DNA from: Paramagnetospirillum marisnigri
GTDB taxonomy: Bacteria > Pseudomonadota > Alphaproteobacteria > Rhodospirillales > Magnetospirillaceae
Direction of reading: 5' to 3'
Assembly (NCBI RefSeq): GCF_001650715.1
Contig: NZ_LWQT01000088.1
Span: 186,001 to 250,000, forward strand
DNA: 64,000 nucleotides
In this document: piece by piece, positions 34,092-43,600 of the stretch
Layout: each line of letters opens with the position of its first letter
How positions within the stretch are numbered: position 1 is the first letter of the stretch
Notes under the pieces: model-generated
What the model was told of the DNA's origin: nothing
Database searches by the model: none
What the model saw: only the letters and a program-made list of their open reading frames with translations
Made by a program: the position numbers and the translations under genes

Positions 34092-35768
34092 ATGAATGAA
34101 CTTTTGCGTCGTCTGTTCGCCCATCCGGTAATCCTGGGCGAATTGCTGGCGGCCACGCTGTTCATCAACCTGCTGGGGCTGGCCTCCACCTTGTTCGTCA
34201 TGCTGGTGCTGAACCGCTATGTCCCCTATGCGGTCGACGCCACCCTGGTGACCCTGACCACCGGCGTGCTGCTGGCCTGCGCCCTGGAATTCGGCTTCCG
34301 CGAGGCCCGTATCCGCCTTGCCGCCGCCGTGACCGGCCCGGCCGAGGCGCTGCGGGGCGAAAGCGCCTTTTCCGCCCTGGCCCAGGCGCGGGTAGCGGTG
34401 CTGGAGCGCCTGCCCGGGGGATTGCTGCAGGAAATCATGCGCGGTCTCGACCAGATCGACCGCATCTTCACGCCCTCCAATCTTTGCGCCGCCCTGGACG
34501 TGCCCTTCGCGGTCCTGACCGTGATCGCCCTGGCCTTCCTCAGTCCGCTTCTGGCCGCCATCGCCCTGTTCTTCATGGGGCTGTCGGTGGCCACGGTGCT
34601 GGTGGGGGATCGCCTGCTGAAGGATGTGGTCCGCGGTGCCGCCGAGGGCGAGACCGAGGTGCAGGCCGCCCTGGATGCCGCCATTCACAGCGCCGATACC
34701 CTGCGGGCCTTCAACGCCGCCGGGCGCACCTTCGGCCTGTGGCGGATGGCGCGGGCGCGGGTCCTGGCGGCGCGGCGACGCCTGGGCGAGCGGCAAAGCC
34801 TGGTCCAATCCATCACCCAGACCGTGGGCGTGCTGCAGGGCATCGTCATCGTCACCGTCGGCGCCGTGCTGGCGGTCAAGGGCGAGATGTCGGTGGGCGG
34901 GCTGGTGGGCGCCAATATCCTGGCGGCCAGGGCGCTGGGTCCCATCAACCGGCTGGCGGGCATGGCCGAGATGTTCGCCCGCGCCGATCTGGCGCTGCGC
35001 CGGGTGCACGACTTCATGCGCCTGCCGCGCGAACAGCAATCGGGCATGGCGCTGAAGGCGGTGACCGGGCGCCTGGAACTGGTGGACGTGGCCTTCGCCC
35101 ATCCCGGCTCCAGCGGCCCCTTGGCCGAGCATCTGTCCATCCGGCTCGATCCGGGGCAGGTGCTGGCGGTGTCAGGCCCCAACGGCAGCGGCAAGACCAC
35201 CCTGGCCCGGCTGCTGATGGGGCTGATCGAGCCGGCGCGCGGCCAGATCCTGGTGGATGGCGTCGAGCTGCGGCAGCTGTCCATGGAATGGTGGCGCAAG
35301 CAGGTGTCATACCTGCCGCAGGAACCGGAACTGCTGGACGGGACCATCGAACAGGTGGTGCGCTCGGCCAATCCCGATATGGGCGAGGACGAACTCAACC
35401 GGGTGATGCGCGCCGCCGGGCTGCGGGGCTGGCTGGATTCCTCGCGCGATGGCATGGGCACGGCGATCAGCAATGGCGGGCGAAATCTGGCGCTTGGCGT
35501 CCGCCGCCGCATCGCCCTGGCTCGCGCCCTGGCCACCGGCGGCCGCTTCGTCATCTTCGACGAGCCCACCGAATCCCTGGATGTCGAGGGGCGCGCCGCC
35601 GTCTATGTGGCCATGAACGAACTGGCCAAGGAGGGGCGTACCATCATCGTCTTCTCCCACGACGCGCTGGTGATCCGGGGCGCCACCTGGATGCTGGACA
35701 TGGGGGTCAAGCCGGTTCCGGCCCTGACCGGGCCGCTCAAGCGGGAGGCGGCCGATGGCGGAGCTTGA
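34092..35768 (+). CDS. type I secretion ABC exporter (locus 1), atypical signature motif
   Basis: A 558-residue fused membrane/ATPase protein of the PrtD/HlyB class. Six membrane segments occupy about 1-310 and the nucleotide-binding domain about 330-550. Walker A is GPNGSGKTTL near 362, Q-loop SYLPQEPELLDG near 408, Walker B FVIFDEPTESLD near 483 and the switch His is in IIVFSHD. The ABC signature is unusual: NLALGVRRRIALARAL in place of NLSGGQRQRIALARAL, losing the Ser-Gly-Gly-Gln core. It has no N-terminal C39-like domain, unlike the locus 2 exporter. Its end overlaps the HlyD-family gene by 14 bases. Confidence 0.88.
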   Translation: MNELLRRLFAHPVILGELLAATLFINLLGLASTLFVMLVLNRYVPYAVDATLVTLTTGVLLACALEFGFREARIRLAAAVTGPAEALRGESAFSALAQARVAVLERLPGGLLQEIMRGLDQIDRIFTPSNLCAALDVPFAVLTVIALAFLSPLLAAIALFFMGLSVATVLVGDRLLKDVVRGAAEGETEVQAALDAAIHSADTLRAFNAAGRTFGLWRMARARVLAARRRLGERQSLVQSITQTVGVLQGIVIVTVGAVLAVKGEMSVGGLVGANILAARALGPINRLAGMAEMFARADLALRRVHDFMRLPREQQSGMALKAVTGRLELVDVAFAHPGSSGPLAEHLSIRLDPGQVLAVSGPNGSGKTTLARLLMGLIEPARGQILVDGVELRQLSMEWWRKQVSYLPQEPELLDGTIEQVVRSANPDMGEDELNRVMRAAGLRGWLDSSRDGMGTAISNGGRNLALGVRRRIALARALATGGRFVIFDEPTESLDVEGRAAVYVAMNELAKEGRTIIVFSHDALVIRGATWMLDMGVKPVPALTGPLKREAADGGA

Positions 35769-37053
35769 GACCGTCCCGCCCGAGATCGACCCGGTGTCCA
35801 GGGCCACCCATCTGTTCGTGCGCCTGGCGGGCGGCTTGATCCTCGCTTTCCTGGTCTGGGCCCATTTCGGCGTGCTGGACGTGGTCAGCCAGGCGCTCGG
35901 CGAGGTGGTGCCGTTCAGCCAGCTGAAGTCGGTGCAGCATCTGGAAGGCGGCATCGTCTCGGAAATCCAGGTGCGCGAGGGCGAAGCCGTCACCCGTGAC
36001 CAGCCCTTGGTGGTGCTGCAATCCACCGCCAGCGGCGCCGATTTCAACGAATTGTCCATTCGCCTCGCCACTTTGCGGGTGGCCCTGGCCCGGCTGGAGG
36101 CCGAGGCCGCCGACAGTTCCAAGCCCGCCTATCCCGCCGATGTGGTCCAGGCCCATCCCGATCTGGTGGATGCCGCCGAGGCGCTGTTCCGCTCGCGCCG
36201 TTCGCGCCTGGACTCCGCCCTGGGCGGCTTGCAGAACGCGCTCACCCAGCGCGAGCAGGCGGTGGGCGAGGTGGAGGCGCGGCTGCGCAACGCCCGCAAT
36301 ACCCTAACCCATCTCAACGAGCAGGTTTCCATCAGCGAGTCCATGATCCGCGAAGGCCTGTCCAACCGTTATACCCATCTGGCGCTGCTGAAGGAGCAGT
36401 CCAACCTGCGTTCGCGCATCGACGAGGACGAGGCCGGGCTGCGTCGCACCCAGGCCGGGATCAAGGAGGCGAGAGCCCAGATCGAGACCACCCGGCAGGC
36501 CTATCGCCAGGAGGTGGGCGAGCAGATGGCCTCGGCCCGGCGTGACCTGGAAGAGCTGTCGCAGCGCTTCAGCAAGATCAGCGACAATCTGGACCGCACG
36601 GTGATCCGCTCGCCGGTGGACGGGGTGGTCAAGACCCTCTACGTCGCCACCCAGGGCGGCGTGGTCAAGCCCGGCGGCACCGTGGTCGATATCGTCCCGG
36701 CGGGCGATCGCCTGATCGTCGAGGCGCGGCTGCCCACCTACGATATCGGCTATGTCTCGGTGGGGCAGTCGGCCAAGATCAAGCTGGCTTCGCAGGATTC
36801 GGTGCGGTTCGGCAGCATCGACGGCACCGTCATCCATGTGGGGGCCGATACCAACCTCACCGACAAGGGCAGCGCCTTTTACAAGGTGCGCATCGAGACC
36901 GCCAGCGACCATTTCCGCCATAATGCCCAGGTCTACCGCCTGTATCCCGGCATGCAGGTGATTGCCAATATCCGCACCGGCCAGCGCACCGTGCTGGCCT
37001 ATATCCTGGAGCCCTTCATCGGCGCCGCCGATACCGCCCTGCACGAACGCTGA
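35755..37053 (+). CDS. HlyD-family membrane fusion protein (locus 1)
   Basis: A 432-residue periplasmic adaptor for type I secretion. One membrane helix lies at about 22-40, then the biotinyl-lipoyl-like strand (SVQHLEGGIVSEIQVREGEAV near 60), a long coiled coil at about 90-280 (QREQAVGEVEARLRNARNTL; QIETTRQAYRQEVGE), and the returning lipoyl half IRSPVDGVVKTLYVATQGGVVKPGGTVVDIVP near 284-315. The ATG at 35755 lies within the end of the exporter gene with GGGAGG seven bases upstream. It connects the inner-membrane exporter and the TolC-like protein. Confidence 0.9.
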   Translation: MAELETVPPEIDPVSRATHLFVRLAGGLILAFLVWAHFGVLDVVSQALGEVVPFSQLKSVQHLEGGIVSEIQVREGEAVTRDQPLVVLQSTASGADFNELSIRLATLRVALARLEAEAADSSKPAYPADVVQAHPDLVDAAEALFRSRRSRLDSALGGLQNALTQREQAVGEVEARLRNARNTLTHLNEQVSISESMIREGLSNRYTHLALLKEQSNLRSRIDEDEAGLRRTQAGIKEARAQIETTRQAYRQEVGEQMASARRDLEELSQRFSKISDNLDRTVIRSPVDGVVKTLYVATQGGVVKPGGTVVDIVPAGDRLIVEARLPTYDIGYVSVGQSAKIKLASQDSVRFGSIDGTVIHVGADTNLTDKGSAFYKVRIETASDHFRHNAQVYRLYPGMQVIANIRTGQRTVLAYILEPFIGAADTALHER

Positions 37054-37084
37054 GGTGAATTATACCGGCCGACGGATGAAATAA

Positions 37085-37193
37085 CCTGTCATCCCGACGA
37101 CCACCGGAAGGAGGGATCTCCGCCTGGAGTGCTGGTTTCAAGCCGGAAAAGTCGTTCCAGGATGAGGTCCCTCGCTGTCGCTCGGGATGACAT
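37085..37193. repeat. dispersed 109-bp palindromic repeat, copy B
   Basis: It begins CCTGTCATCCCGACGACCAC and ends CGCTCGGGATGACAT, foldable into one long imperfect hairpin like copy A. It is nearly identical to copy C at 40524-40632, which is in the opposite orientation. It lies just after the HlyD-family gene of locus 1. Confidence 0.8.
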
Positions 37194-37221
37194 GGCGAGT
37201 TGGATCACGCGTGGCGAGGTA

Positions 37222-38262
37222 TTAGCGGTCTCGATGGGCGGCATGACGCGTGGCGCTATCCACACCGCGTGGTGCCAGGCAGACGCTGCCCAGGGACTGC
37301 GCCAGAGAAACCAGCGTATCGGCGGCAGGGGCGGTGCCCCAGGTCCAATGGGCCAGCAGATGGCCCTGGGTCCCCACCAGGAACTGGCTGCCCTCCAATC
37401 CCTCGGGGGACTGGGCGGAAGCGATGGAATAGGCGGTGCGCGCCGAGGCCGGGTCTTCCACCGCGCACCAGGGCGAAGCCGGGTCGGTGGCCGGGCCACC
37501 GCCAATCCGAAAAGCGGGATTGGTTCCCGCCTCGGGCAACGGCGTTTTGTCGGCCACCAGCAGATGCACGGGCTGGCCCGACAACTGCCGCAATTGAACC
37601 CGCCGCCCGTCGCCACAGACCGCCACCAGATCGGGGGCATCGATGACATGGGTCCACAAGCCGATCTGAACCAGATCGGCCCCGGCGGCATTGGCGTGCA
37701 GGAAGTCGATCAGCTCCCAACGCTCGACCTCGCTCAGCCGGTCGGCGAAACCGGGCATGGATGGACGGCCGTCGGGCGCGGTCATGCCCCGACTGATCCA
37801 CCAGAACATTTCGCCCAGCGGATGATCCCACAGATGTTCGGCGGTCAGATCAGCGGGCGGGATGGGCTGCCTGGCGGCCTCGGGGCCGTCGCCATGGCCT
37901 TCGGCGCCGTGGCACGACTGGCAATGGCGGGCATAGATCCCCTCGCCCCGGGCGATGGCGGCGGCGGAGAACCCGGTGGGCGAGGCGCGGAAACTGGTGG
38001 GATAGGCCGGGACGAACAGCAGGTCGATGCGCGGCCAGGCCAGCAGGGCCGCGACCAGCGCCGCCGCCGCCAGCAGGCCGAGGCGAAAGCGTCGGCGCAG
38101 CGGCGCCAGGGCGGCCAGCGCCAGGACCAGGGCCGCCGCCGCCCAGCCCAGGCCCCAATGGATGTCACCGGCCAAGCGGGGCTCGTCGAGGACGGCGAGT
38201 CCAAGACGGAATGGCAGGGGCCAGGGCAGCCAGGCGGGCAGGATGAGATCGGGAACCGGCAT
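37222..38262 (-). CDS. membrane-anchored c-type cytochrome domain protein
   Basis: A 346-residue protein. Two membrane helices are predicted near 38-55 and 60-77, and a single haem c site CQSCHG lies at 114-119, followed by [20 protein letters not shown] near 165 with a likely Met ligand. The remaining about 150 residues contain no motif I recognise; [16 protein letters not shown] and [15 protein letters not shown] look like a small beta domain. The C-terminus has His/Arg-rich tail. Cytochrome domains linked to copper-handling membrane proteins look similar, but a copper role is not supported here by Cu-binding motifs. It follows the thioesterase gene on the same strand with a 31-base gap. 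Confidence 0.7.
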   Translation of the reverse strand: MPVPDLILPAWLPWPLPFRLGLAVLDEPRLAGDIHWGLGWAAAALVLALAALAPLRRRFRLGLLAAAALVAALLAWPRIDLLFVPAYPTSFRASPTGFSAAAIARGEGIYARHCQSCHGAEGHGDGPEAARQPIPPADLTAEHLWDHPLGEMFWWISRGMTAPDGRPSMPGFADRLSEVERWELIDFLHANAAGADLVQIGLWTHVIDAPDLVAVCGDGRRVQLRQLSGQPVHLLVADKTPLPEAGTNPAFRIGGGPATDPASPWCAVEDPASARTAYSIASAQSPEGLEGSQFLVGTQGHLLAHWTWGTAPAADTLVSLAQSLGSVCLAPRGVDSATRHAAHRDR

Positions 38263-38293
38263 GGCGTCAGATGCTCTTTCGCTGCCGTTACTG

Positions 38294-38731
38294 TCAAGGG
38301 GCGAGCAGGACGCCTTCAGGCGATTCGCTGCCGGTGCGATAGCGGAAGCTGCCCTCGCCCATGGCGATCAGGCGGCCGTCCTCGTCCAGAATCTCGGCCG
38401 AGCAGAACACGATTTTGCTGCCGCCCGCCTTCTTGTGACCGATGGCGCGAAGGGTGCCGTGACGGGCCTGGCCGGTGAAGCTGCAGGTCAGTTGCAGCGT
38501 CACTACCCGTCTTACCCGTCCGGGATGGGGACAGAAGGTGGCGGCGAAGCCGCAGGAGGTGTCGATCAGGGTGGCCAGGACGCCGCCATGCACCAGACCG
38601 GCCCGGTTGCAGTGGCGCCGCTCGATGCTCAGCTCCAGCACCGCCCGGTCCTGGGACCATTCGCTCAGATGGTAGTCCAGCAGTTCCTGGAAACCTGACT
38701 TCGGTTCGCCATCCAGCAGGTCGCGGCTCAT
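38294..38731 (-). CDS. PaaI-family (hotdog-fold) thioesterase
   Basis: A 145-residue hotdog-fold protein. The HGG signature is present in [20 protein letters not shown] near 45-64, with the aspartate/threonine helix that follows in PaaI-type acyl-CoA thioesterases. [19 protein letters not shown] is the next strand pair. GGAGGATTGAA precedes the ATG at 38731, which overlaps the stop of the IclR gene by four bases. A role in releasing CoA from aromatic acyl-CoA is common for this family, but no pathway partner lies alongside. Confidence 0.83.
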   Translation of the reverse strand: MSRDLLDGEPKSGFQELLDYHLSEWSQDRAVLELSIERRHCNRAGLVHGGVLATLIDTSCGFAATFCPHPGRVRRVVTLQLTCSFTGQARHGTLRAIGHKKAGGSKIVFCSAEILDEDGRLIAMGEGSFRYRTGSESPEGVLLAP

Positions 38732-39528
38732 TTCAATCCTCCCAGCGCCAGCTCGATCCTTCGCGCCACCGACACCAGCCGAGGCCCCAGGTCCTGTTCC
38801 AGGCGCTGGCGCGGCAGCAGGAAAGCGGCGCCACCACAATTCAGCGCCATCACCTCGCCGGTGGCGGGGTGGGTCACCGGCACGCCCACGGCGTGGACAT
38901 CGCCGTGCCAGTCGCCCAGGGACAGGACGAAGCCGTGTTGGCCCAGGTCGAGGACCGCCTGGTCGATGCCTGTGGCCATGGTGGTCCAGCCGTTGCCGTG
39001 GCGACGGCGAAGCTCGTCCAGGATGGGGGCGCGGCTCGCCTGGGGCAGGGCGGCGAGATAGGCGCGGCCCATGGCCGATGTGGCCACCGGCAGACGCGAG
39101 CCCACCGACAGGCCGATGGTGAGCGCCCCCTTGCCCCGGCAGCTTTCCACATAGATCATGGCGTCGCGGTCGAAACTGCCCAGCGACACCGCCACATCGG
39201 AATAATCCGCCAGATCCTGCATCAGCGGCCGCGCCACCTGGCGGATATCCATGGCCGCCAGGGCGGTATAGCCCAGGGACAGGGCCCCACTGCCCAGCTT
39301 GTACTTGCCCAGGCGCTCCAGGTAGTCGAGATAGCCCAGCCGGGTCAGGGTATGGGTCAGGCGCGACACCGTCGGCTTGGGCAGGCCGGTGCGCTGCGCG
39401 ATGTCCTGGTTGCCCAGCACGAAGTCCTCGGCCCGGAAACAGCGCAGCACGTCGAGGCCACGGGCCAGGGCGACCACGAAACGGCGGTCCTGGGCGAGTT
39501 CATCGCGGTGGCGCGGGGCATCGGTCAT
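38728..39528 (-). CDS. IclR-family transcriptional regulator
   Basis: A 266-residue regulator. An N-terminal winged helix (about 17-80: RGLDVLRCFRAEDFVLGNQDIAQRTGLPKPTVSRL, recognition helix ending THTLTRLGYLDYLE) precedes the IclR effector domain (PVATSAMGRAYLAALP, then ALNCGGAAFLLPRQRLEQDLGP at the end). IclR proteins of this subgroup often control aromatic catabolism (PcaR/PobR type). The ATG at 39528 gives the expected N-terminus; no good ribosome binding site is visible. It is first in a three-gene row with the thioesterase and cytochrome. Confidence 0.88.
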   Translation of the reverse strand: MTDAPRHRDELAQDRRFVVALARGLDVLRCFRAEDFVLGNQDIAQRTGLPKPTVSRLTHTLTRLGYLDYLERLGKYKLGSGALSLGYTALAAMDIRQVARPLMQDLADYSDVAVSLGSFDRDAMIYVESCRGKGALTIGLSVGSRLPVATSAMGRAYLAALPQASRAPILDELRRRHGNGWTTMATGIDQAVLDLGQHGFVLSLGDWHGDVHAVGVPVTHPATGEVMALNCGGAAFLLPRQRLEQDLGPRLVSVARRIELALGGLK

Positions 39529-39561
39529 GGCGGTGTCTGGCGAACAGGGGAGGGGGAGGCG

Positions 39562-39591
39562 ACCTAACCATGGCGAGGCTCGGCCTGTCAA
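39562..39591 (-). promoter_or_regulatory. possible sigma-70 promoter for the iclR gene
   Basis: TTGACA (39591-39586) is followed after an 18-base spacer by TTAGGT (39567-39562), 34 bases upstream of the ATG at 39528. The -35 box is perfect and the -10 box is poor, so this is tentative. Confidence 0.35.
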
Positions 39592-39747
39592 CAAGACGCG
39601 GAACCGAGTTCCGCCAGTCGGAATTGCCAGCCATGCAGGGCAGGAGCGCGTTTTTTCCGGGGCGGGGCTGCTTTGCGTGGGGCTGGCGGGCGACGGCCAC
39701 CGGGAGTATCATCACGGATATGGGGCGGCATCCCATGGGAGAGCGCC

Positions 39748-40452
39748 ATGACAACCAATATCCTGACAGTCATCTCCGCCTTGGCCGAAGTGGCGACCGT
39801 GCCACGCCAGGGTGAGCATCTTCACCCTCGTCAACCGGTCATCACCCTGTCGCGCGACTTCGGTTCGGGCGGTGACGTGATCGCCACCCGCCTGTGCCAG
39901 CGCCTCGACTTGCCTTTGTATGACGAGGATCTTCTGCGTCAGGTGGCGGCGCGTCTCCAGGACGACCCGGCCATCGTCCGCCTGCTGGACGAAGGCTTTG
40001 GCCGCGCCAAGGACATGTGGCTCTACCGCCTGTTCTCGGGCAAGGACATCAGCCCCGATGCCTATCGCGACACCCTGGTCAAGGTGGTGATGAGCCTGGG
40101 CCGCCTGGGCGGCCTGATCGTCGGCCGTGGCGCCCATGTGATCCTGGCCGAGGAATGCGCGCTTCGTGTCCGCATCGCCGGAACGCCCGAGGTCTGCGCC
40201 CACCGCATGGCGGCGTCGGGACACGGCCGCGAGGCCGACCTGCTGGCCCATGCCCGCGAGGTCAACCACCGTCGCGGCAAGTTCGTGTGGGAAGTGTTCC
40301 ATTCCCGCCTGTCCGACGCCAGCCAGTTCGACATCACGGTCAATACCGACCGCATGGAGGACTTCGAGGACGTGGTCGACATGATCGTCATCATGGCCAA
40401 GGCGGTCCATAGCGGCCGGGTGCTGCGCGGCGACCTGAAGAAGGTTGCCTGA
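39748..40452 (+). CDS. cytidylate kinase-like family protein
   Basis: A 234-residue protein of the cytidylate-kinase-like group. A P-loop variant ITLSRDFGSGGDVIATRLCQ at about 32-51 replaces the usual Cmk loop, followed by LPLYDEDLLRQVAARL and GLIVGRGAHVILAE near 125. REVNHRRGKFVWEVFHSRLSDASQFDITVNTD near 190-220 corresponds to the lid and the final strand of the family. True CMP kinase is unlikely, since this group occurs beside regulators and unrelated genes. The ATG at 39748 has GGGAGAG five bases upstream. A strong hairpin terminator follows. Confidence 0.78.
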   Translation: MTTNILTVISALAEVATVPRQGEHLHPRQPVITLSRDFGSGGDVIATRLCQRLDLPLYDEDLLRQVAARLQDDPAIVRLLDEGFGRAKDMWLYRLFSGKDISPDAYRDTLVKVVMSLGRLGGLIVGRGAHVILAEECALRVRIAGTPEVCAHRMAASGHGREADLLAHAREVNHRRGKFVWEVFHSRLSDASQFDITVNTDRMEDFEDVVDMIVIMAKAVHSGRVLRGDLKKVA

Positions 40453-40462
40453 TCCGGACGAG

Positions 40463-40485
40463 AAGGGGCGGTTCGCCGCCCCTTT
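40463..40485 (+). terminator. rho-independent terminator after the kinase-like gene
   Basis: A 7-bp GGGGCGG/CCGCCCC stem closed by a stable TTCG tetraloop, extended by A/T pairs and followed by TTT, starts 11 bases after the stop at 40452. Confidence 0.8.
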
Positions 40486-40523
40486 CTCAGTATGATACCG
40501 CGCGGCGGGTGATCCGAGGCGTC

Positions 40524-40632
40524 ATGTCATCCCGAGCGACAGCGAGGGACCTCATCCTGGAACGACTTTTCCGGCCTGAAACCGGCATTCCAGGCGGAGA
40601 TCCCTCCTTCCGGTGGTCGTCGGGATGACAGG
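40524..40632. repeat. dispersed 109-bp palindromic repeat, copy C (inverted relative to B)
   Basis: Read on the minus strand it starts CCTGTCATCCCGACGACCAC, as copy B does, and continues nearly identically to the end. It lies 26 bases past the end of giant protein 2. Copies B and C face each other across the 3.3-kb block 37194-40523. Confidence 0.8.
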
Positions 40633-40657
40633 TCGTTTCATACGTCTGCCGCTGGTG

Positions 40658-43600
40658 TCAAACCGCCAGATGGAAGGCGGTATTGTCCAGCGCCGAGGTG
40701 TTGACGCCGCTCAAAGTGGCGACCTGATGGGAATTGGCGGTGGTGGCCGCTTCCATGGCGGTGGTGTGCCACAGTTCCACCGACCCGCCATTATCGATGG
40801 CGATGATGCCGCTGCCAGTATTGCCGCCGCCGTAATCCACCGATGACGCCGACATGGCGGTGGCGCTCTCGGCGTAGTCGGATGCCGACAAGGTCCCCGA
40901 ACTGCCGAACGAGAACTGGGCATCGGACAGGCCGATGCTGTCGCTGCCGGTGCCGTAATCGGTAACGGTGGTGACGCCGCCGCTGGCATGCATCATGAAC
41001 AGGTCGTCGCCCAAGCCGCCGGTTACCATATTGGAGCCCGATCCGGCGATGACGGTGTCGTTGCCCGATCCGGCGTTGATGCTTTCCGAACCGGTGCCGC
41101 CGGTGATGGTATCGGCGTGGCTCGATCCGTTCAGATAGGTGAAATTGCTGAAGCTGTCGGTGGAACCACCGCCATCGGTGGCGGTGCCGCTGGTCAGGTT
41201 GACCGTCACCCCCGCGTCGTCGCGGGAGTAGTCCAGTGTATTGGTGCCCGCGCCGCCGTTCAGGGTGTCGGCGCCGCCCATGCCATAGATCACATCGTTA
41301 TTGGTGCCGCCGGTAATGATGTCGGCAAAATCCGAGCCGATGGCACCGCGGATATAGGTCAGGCTGTCGGTATAAGCGCCGTGGGTTGCGGTTCCGGCTC
41401 CCAGATCGACGGTGACGCCAGCCAACTGGTCGGCGTAGGAGGCGGTGCTGAAGCCGCCGGTACCGTCCAGGGTATTGTTGCCATCGCCACCCGTAAACGA
41501 ATTGAAGCCGGCGCCGCCAATCAGGGTGTCGTCGCCGCTGCCGCCGCGCACCGCGTCGATGTCGAACAGGTTAATGGTGGTGCCTGAAATGGTGGCGGTT
41601 CCATTGGACAGGTCGGCGACCACGGCGGTGGCGGCATGGCGGAAATCCGCCGTGTCGGTTCCGGTGGCGCCACCATCCATATCGACGACGCCCGAGATCC
41701 ACAGCAAGGTGTCGTCGCCGGTATTGCCGGTCAGGGTGGTGTCTCCCGCCTGGCCGACCACCATGTAGCCGACCCCGGCCGAACTGGCGCCCCCGGCGGC
41801 CACCACATGCTGAAGTTGACTTCCCTCGCCAATGGTGATGTCGGCGGCGCCCTGGACGGTGACGGTGCTGCCGCCCTGCATGGTCATGGCCAGATTGGTG
41901 CCGGACCAGGCCATGTCGCGAATGACCGATTCGGCGCCACGGCCGGTGATGGCCATGGTCAAGGCGGTGGTGGTATTGGTCGAGGCATCGATCACCAGGT
42001 CACTGCCGGGAAGTTCCGCAAGGCTGAAGGTATCGTTGCCGGCGCCAGCAATGACGGTGGTCACCGTGCCACCGCCGAAGGCGATGCTGTCGTCGTGGTC
42101 GGTGGCTTCGAGCACCTCCACATTGGTGATCTGGTCGACACCGCTGCTGCCGTGATCGACCAGGGTGATGGTGCCGCTCTGGGTGACCGTGATGCCGGTG
42201 GCGGCGGTGATATAGCTGGCCGTATCGAAATCGGCGCCACCATCGATGACGAGGTTGCCGTTGCCGATCGCGATACTGTCATTGCCCGCGCCGCCGGTGA
42301 CCGTGGTGATCCAGTTGCTGGTGGCCGAGCCGCTGATGGCCAGGATGTCGGCTCCGGCGCCCAGATCCACGGTGCCCACCCCCGAGGCCACCGCCAGGGT
42401 GTCATCCAGGGCGGTGCCCGCCAGGGTCAGGGGTTCGGTGGCGAAGCCATTGGCGTCGAAGCGGCGGGAATAGATGCCGAGCAGGTCGCCGTCCTGGCCG
42501 TTGGACTGCCAGGTGACCACGAAACCGCCATCGGGTAAGGCGGAAATGGCGGGCGATTCCTGGTTGCCCGAGGTGGTGGAGTTGACCAGCTGCTCGGTGC
42601 CGAGGGCGTTGCCGCTGGCATCGAAGACCCGGGCGACCACGGCATTGCCCGAACCATCCTGGGTGGAATCCTGCCAGACCACGGCGAAGCCGCCGCCTTC
42701 CAGGGCCGTCACCTGGGGCGACTGCTGATCCCCGGCGGTGGTGGTGTTGATGGTGAACTGGCTGCCCTGGGCGGTGCCGCTGGCGTCGTAGACCCGGCCG
42801 CAGACGGCATTGCTGGCATCCACATTGGCCGAGGTCCACACCACCACGAAGCCGCCATTGTCCAGCGCCGCCACCGAGGGAGAGATCTGATCGCCGGTGA
42901 CCATGGAGGGAATCTCGAACTCGTCGCCGAGGAAGGTGCCGGAACTGGTCATCAGGCGGCCCATCACCGCCCGGCTGCTGTCGCCGGTGTCCTGGGTATC
43001 CGAGCGCCAGACGATGACAACGTTGCCATTGACCAGTTGGACGGCATCGGACTCACTTTGGTGCTGGTTGGTGTACTGGTTGACCTGGACGTCCGAAGCG
43101 GTGGTCGCCGTGTTGGGCGCGGTGAAGATACGGACTCTCACTCCCGAATAATTGGCGTCGTCCACATTATAGGTGAACAGCATATTGCCGTCGGCGAGAA
43201 CCAGCGCCTTGCCGTCGCTCTGGTCGCCGCTGGTGGTGTAATTGACGATGAATTCGGAACTGTCCGGGCTGCCGGTGGAATCGAATTTGCGGGCGATGAC
43301 GCCGCCATAGCTGCCGTCCTGGCCCGCGCCCCCAGAGCCCCATTGCAGCCATGTGGCGACGAAGCCGCCATCGGCGGTGGCGGCCAGGGTGACGTCGGAC
43401 TCCTCGCCGCCGACAGTGGAGTTCAGGCGGAACTCCGTGCCGCGCGGATTACCGTTGGCCTCGAAGATCTGGCCATAGACGCCCCAACTGTCGCCGTCCT
43501 GGCCGTTGGACTGCCAGGCGATGACATAGCCGCCATCGCTCAGGGTCGTGATCTTGGGAGCCTTCTGGTCCAGCGTGGCATAGGTGTTGACCAGGGTCTC

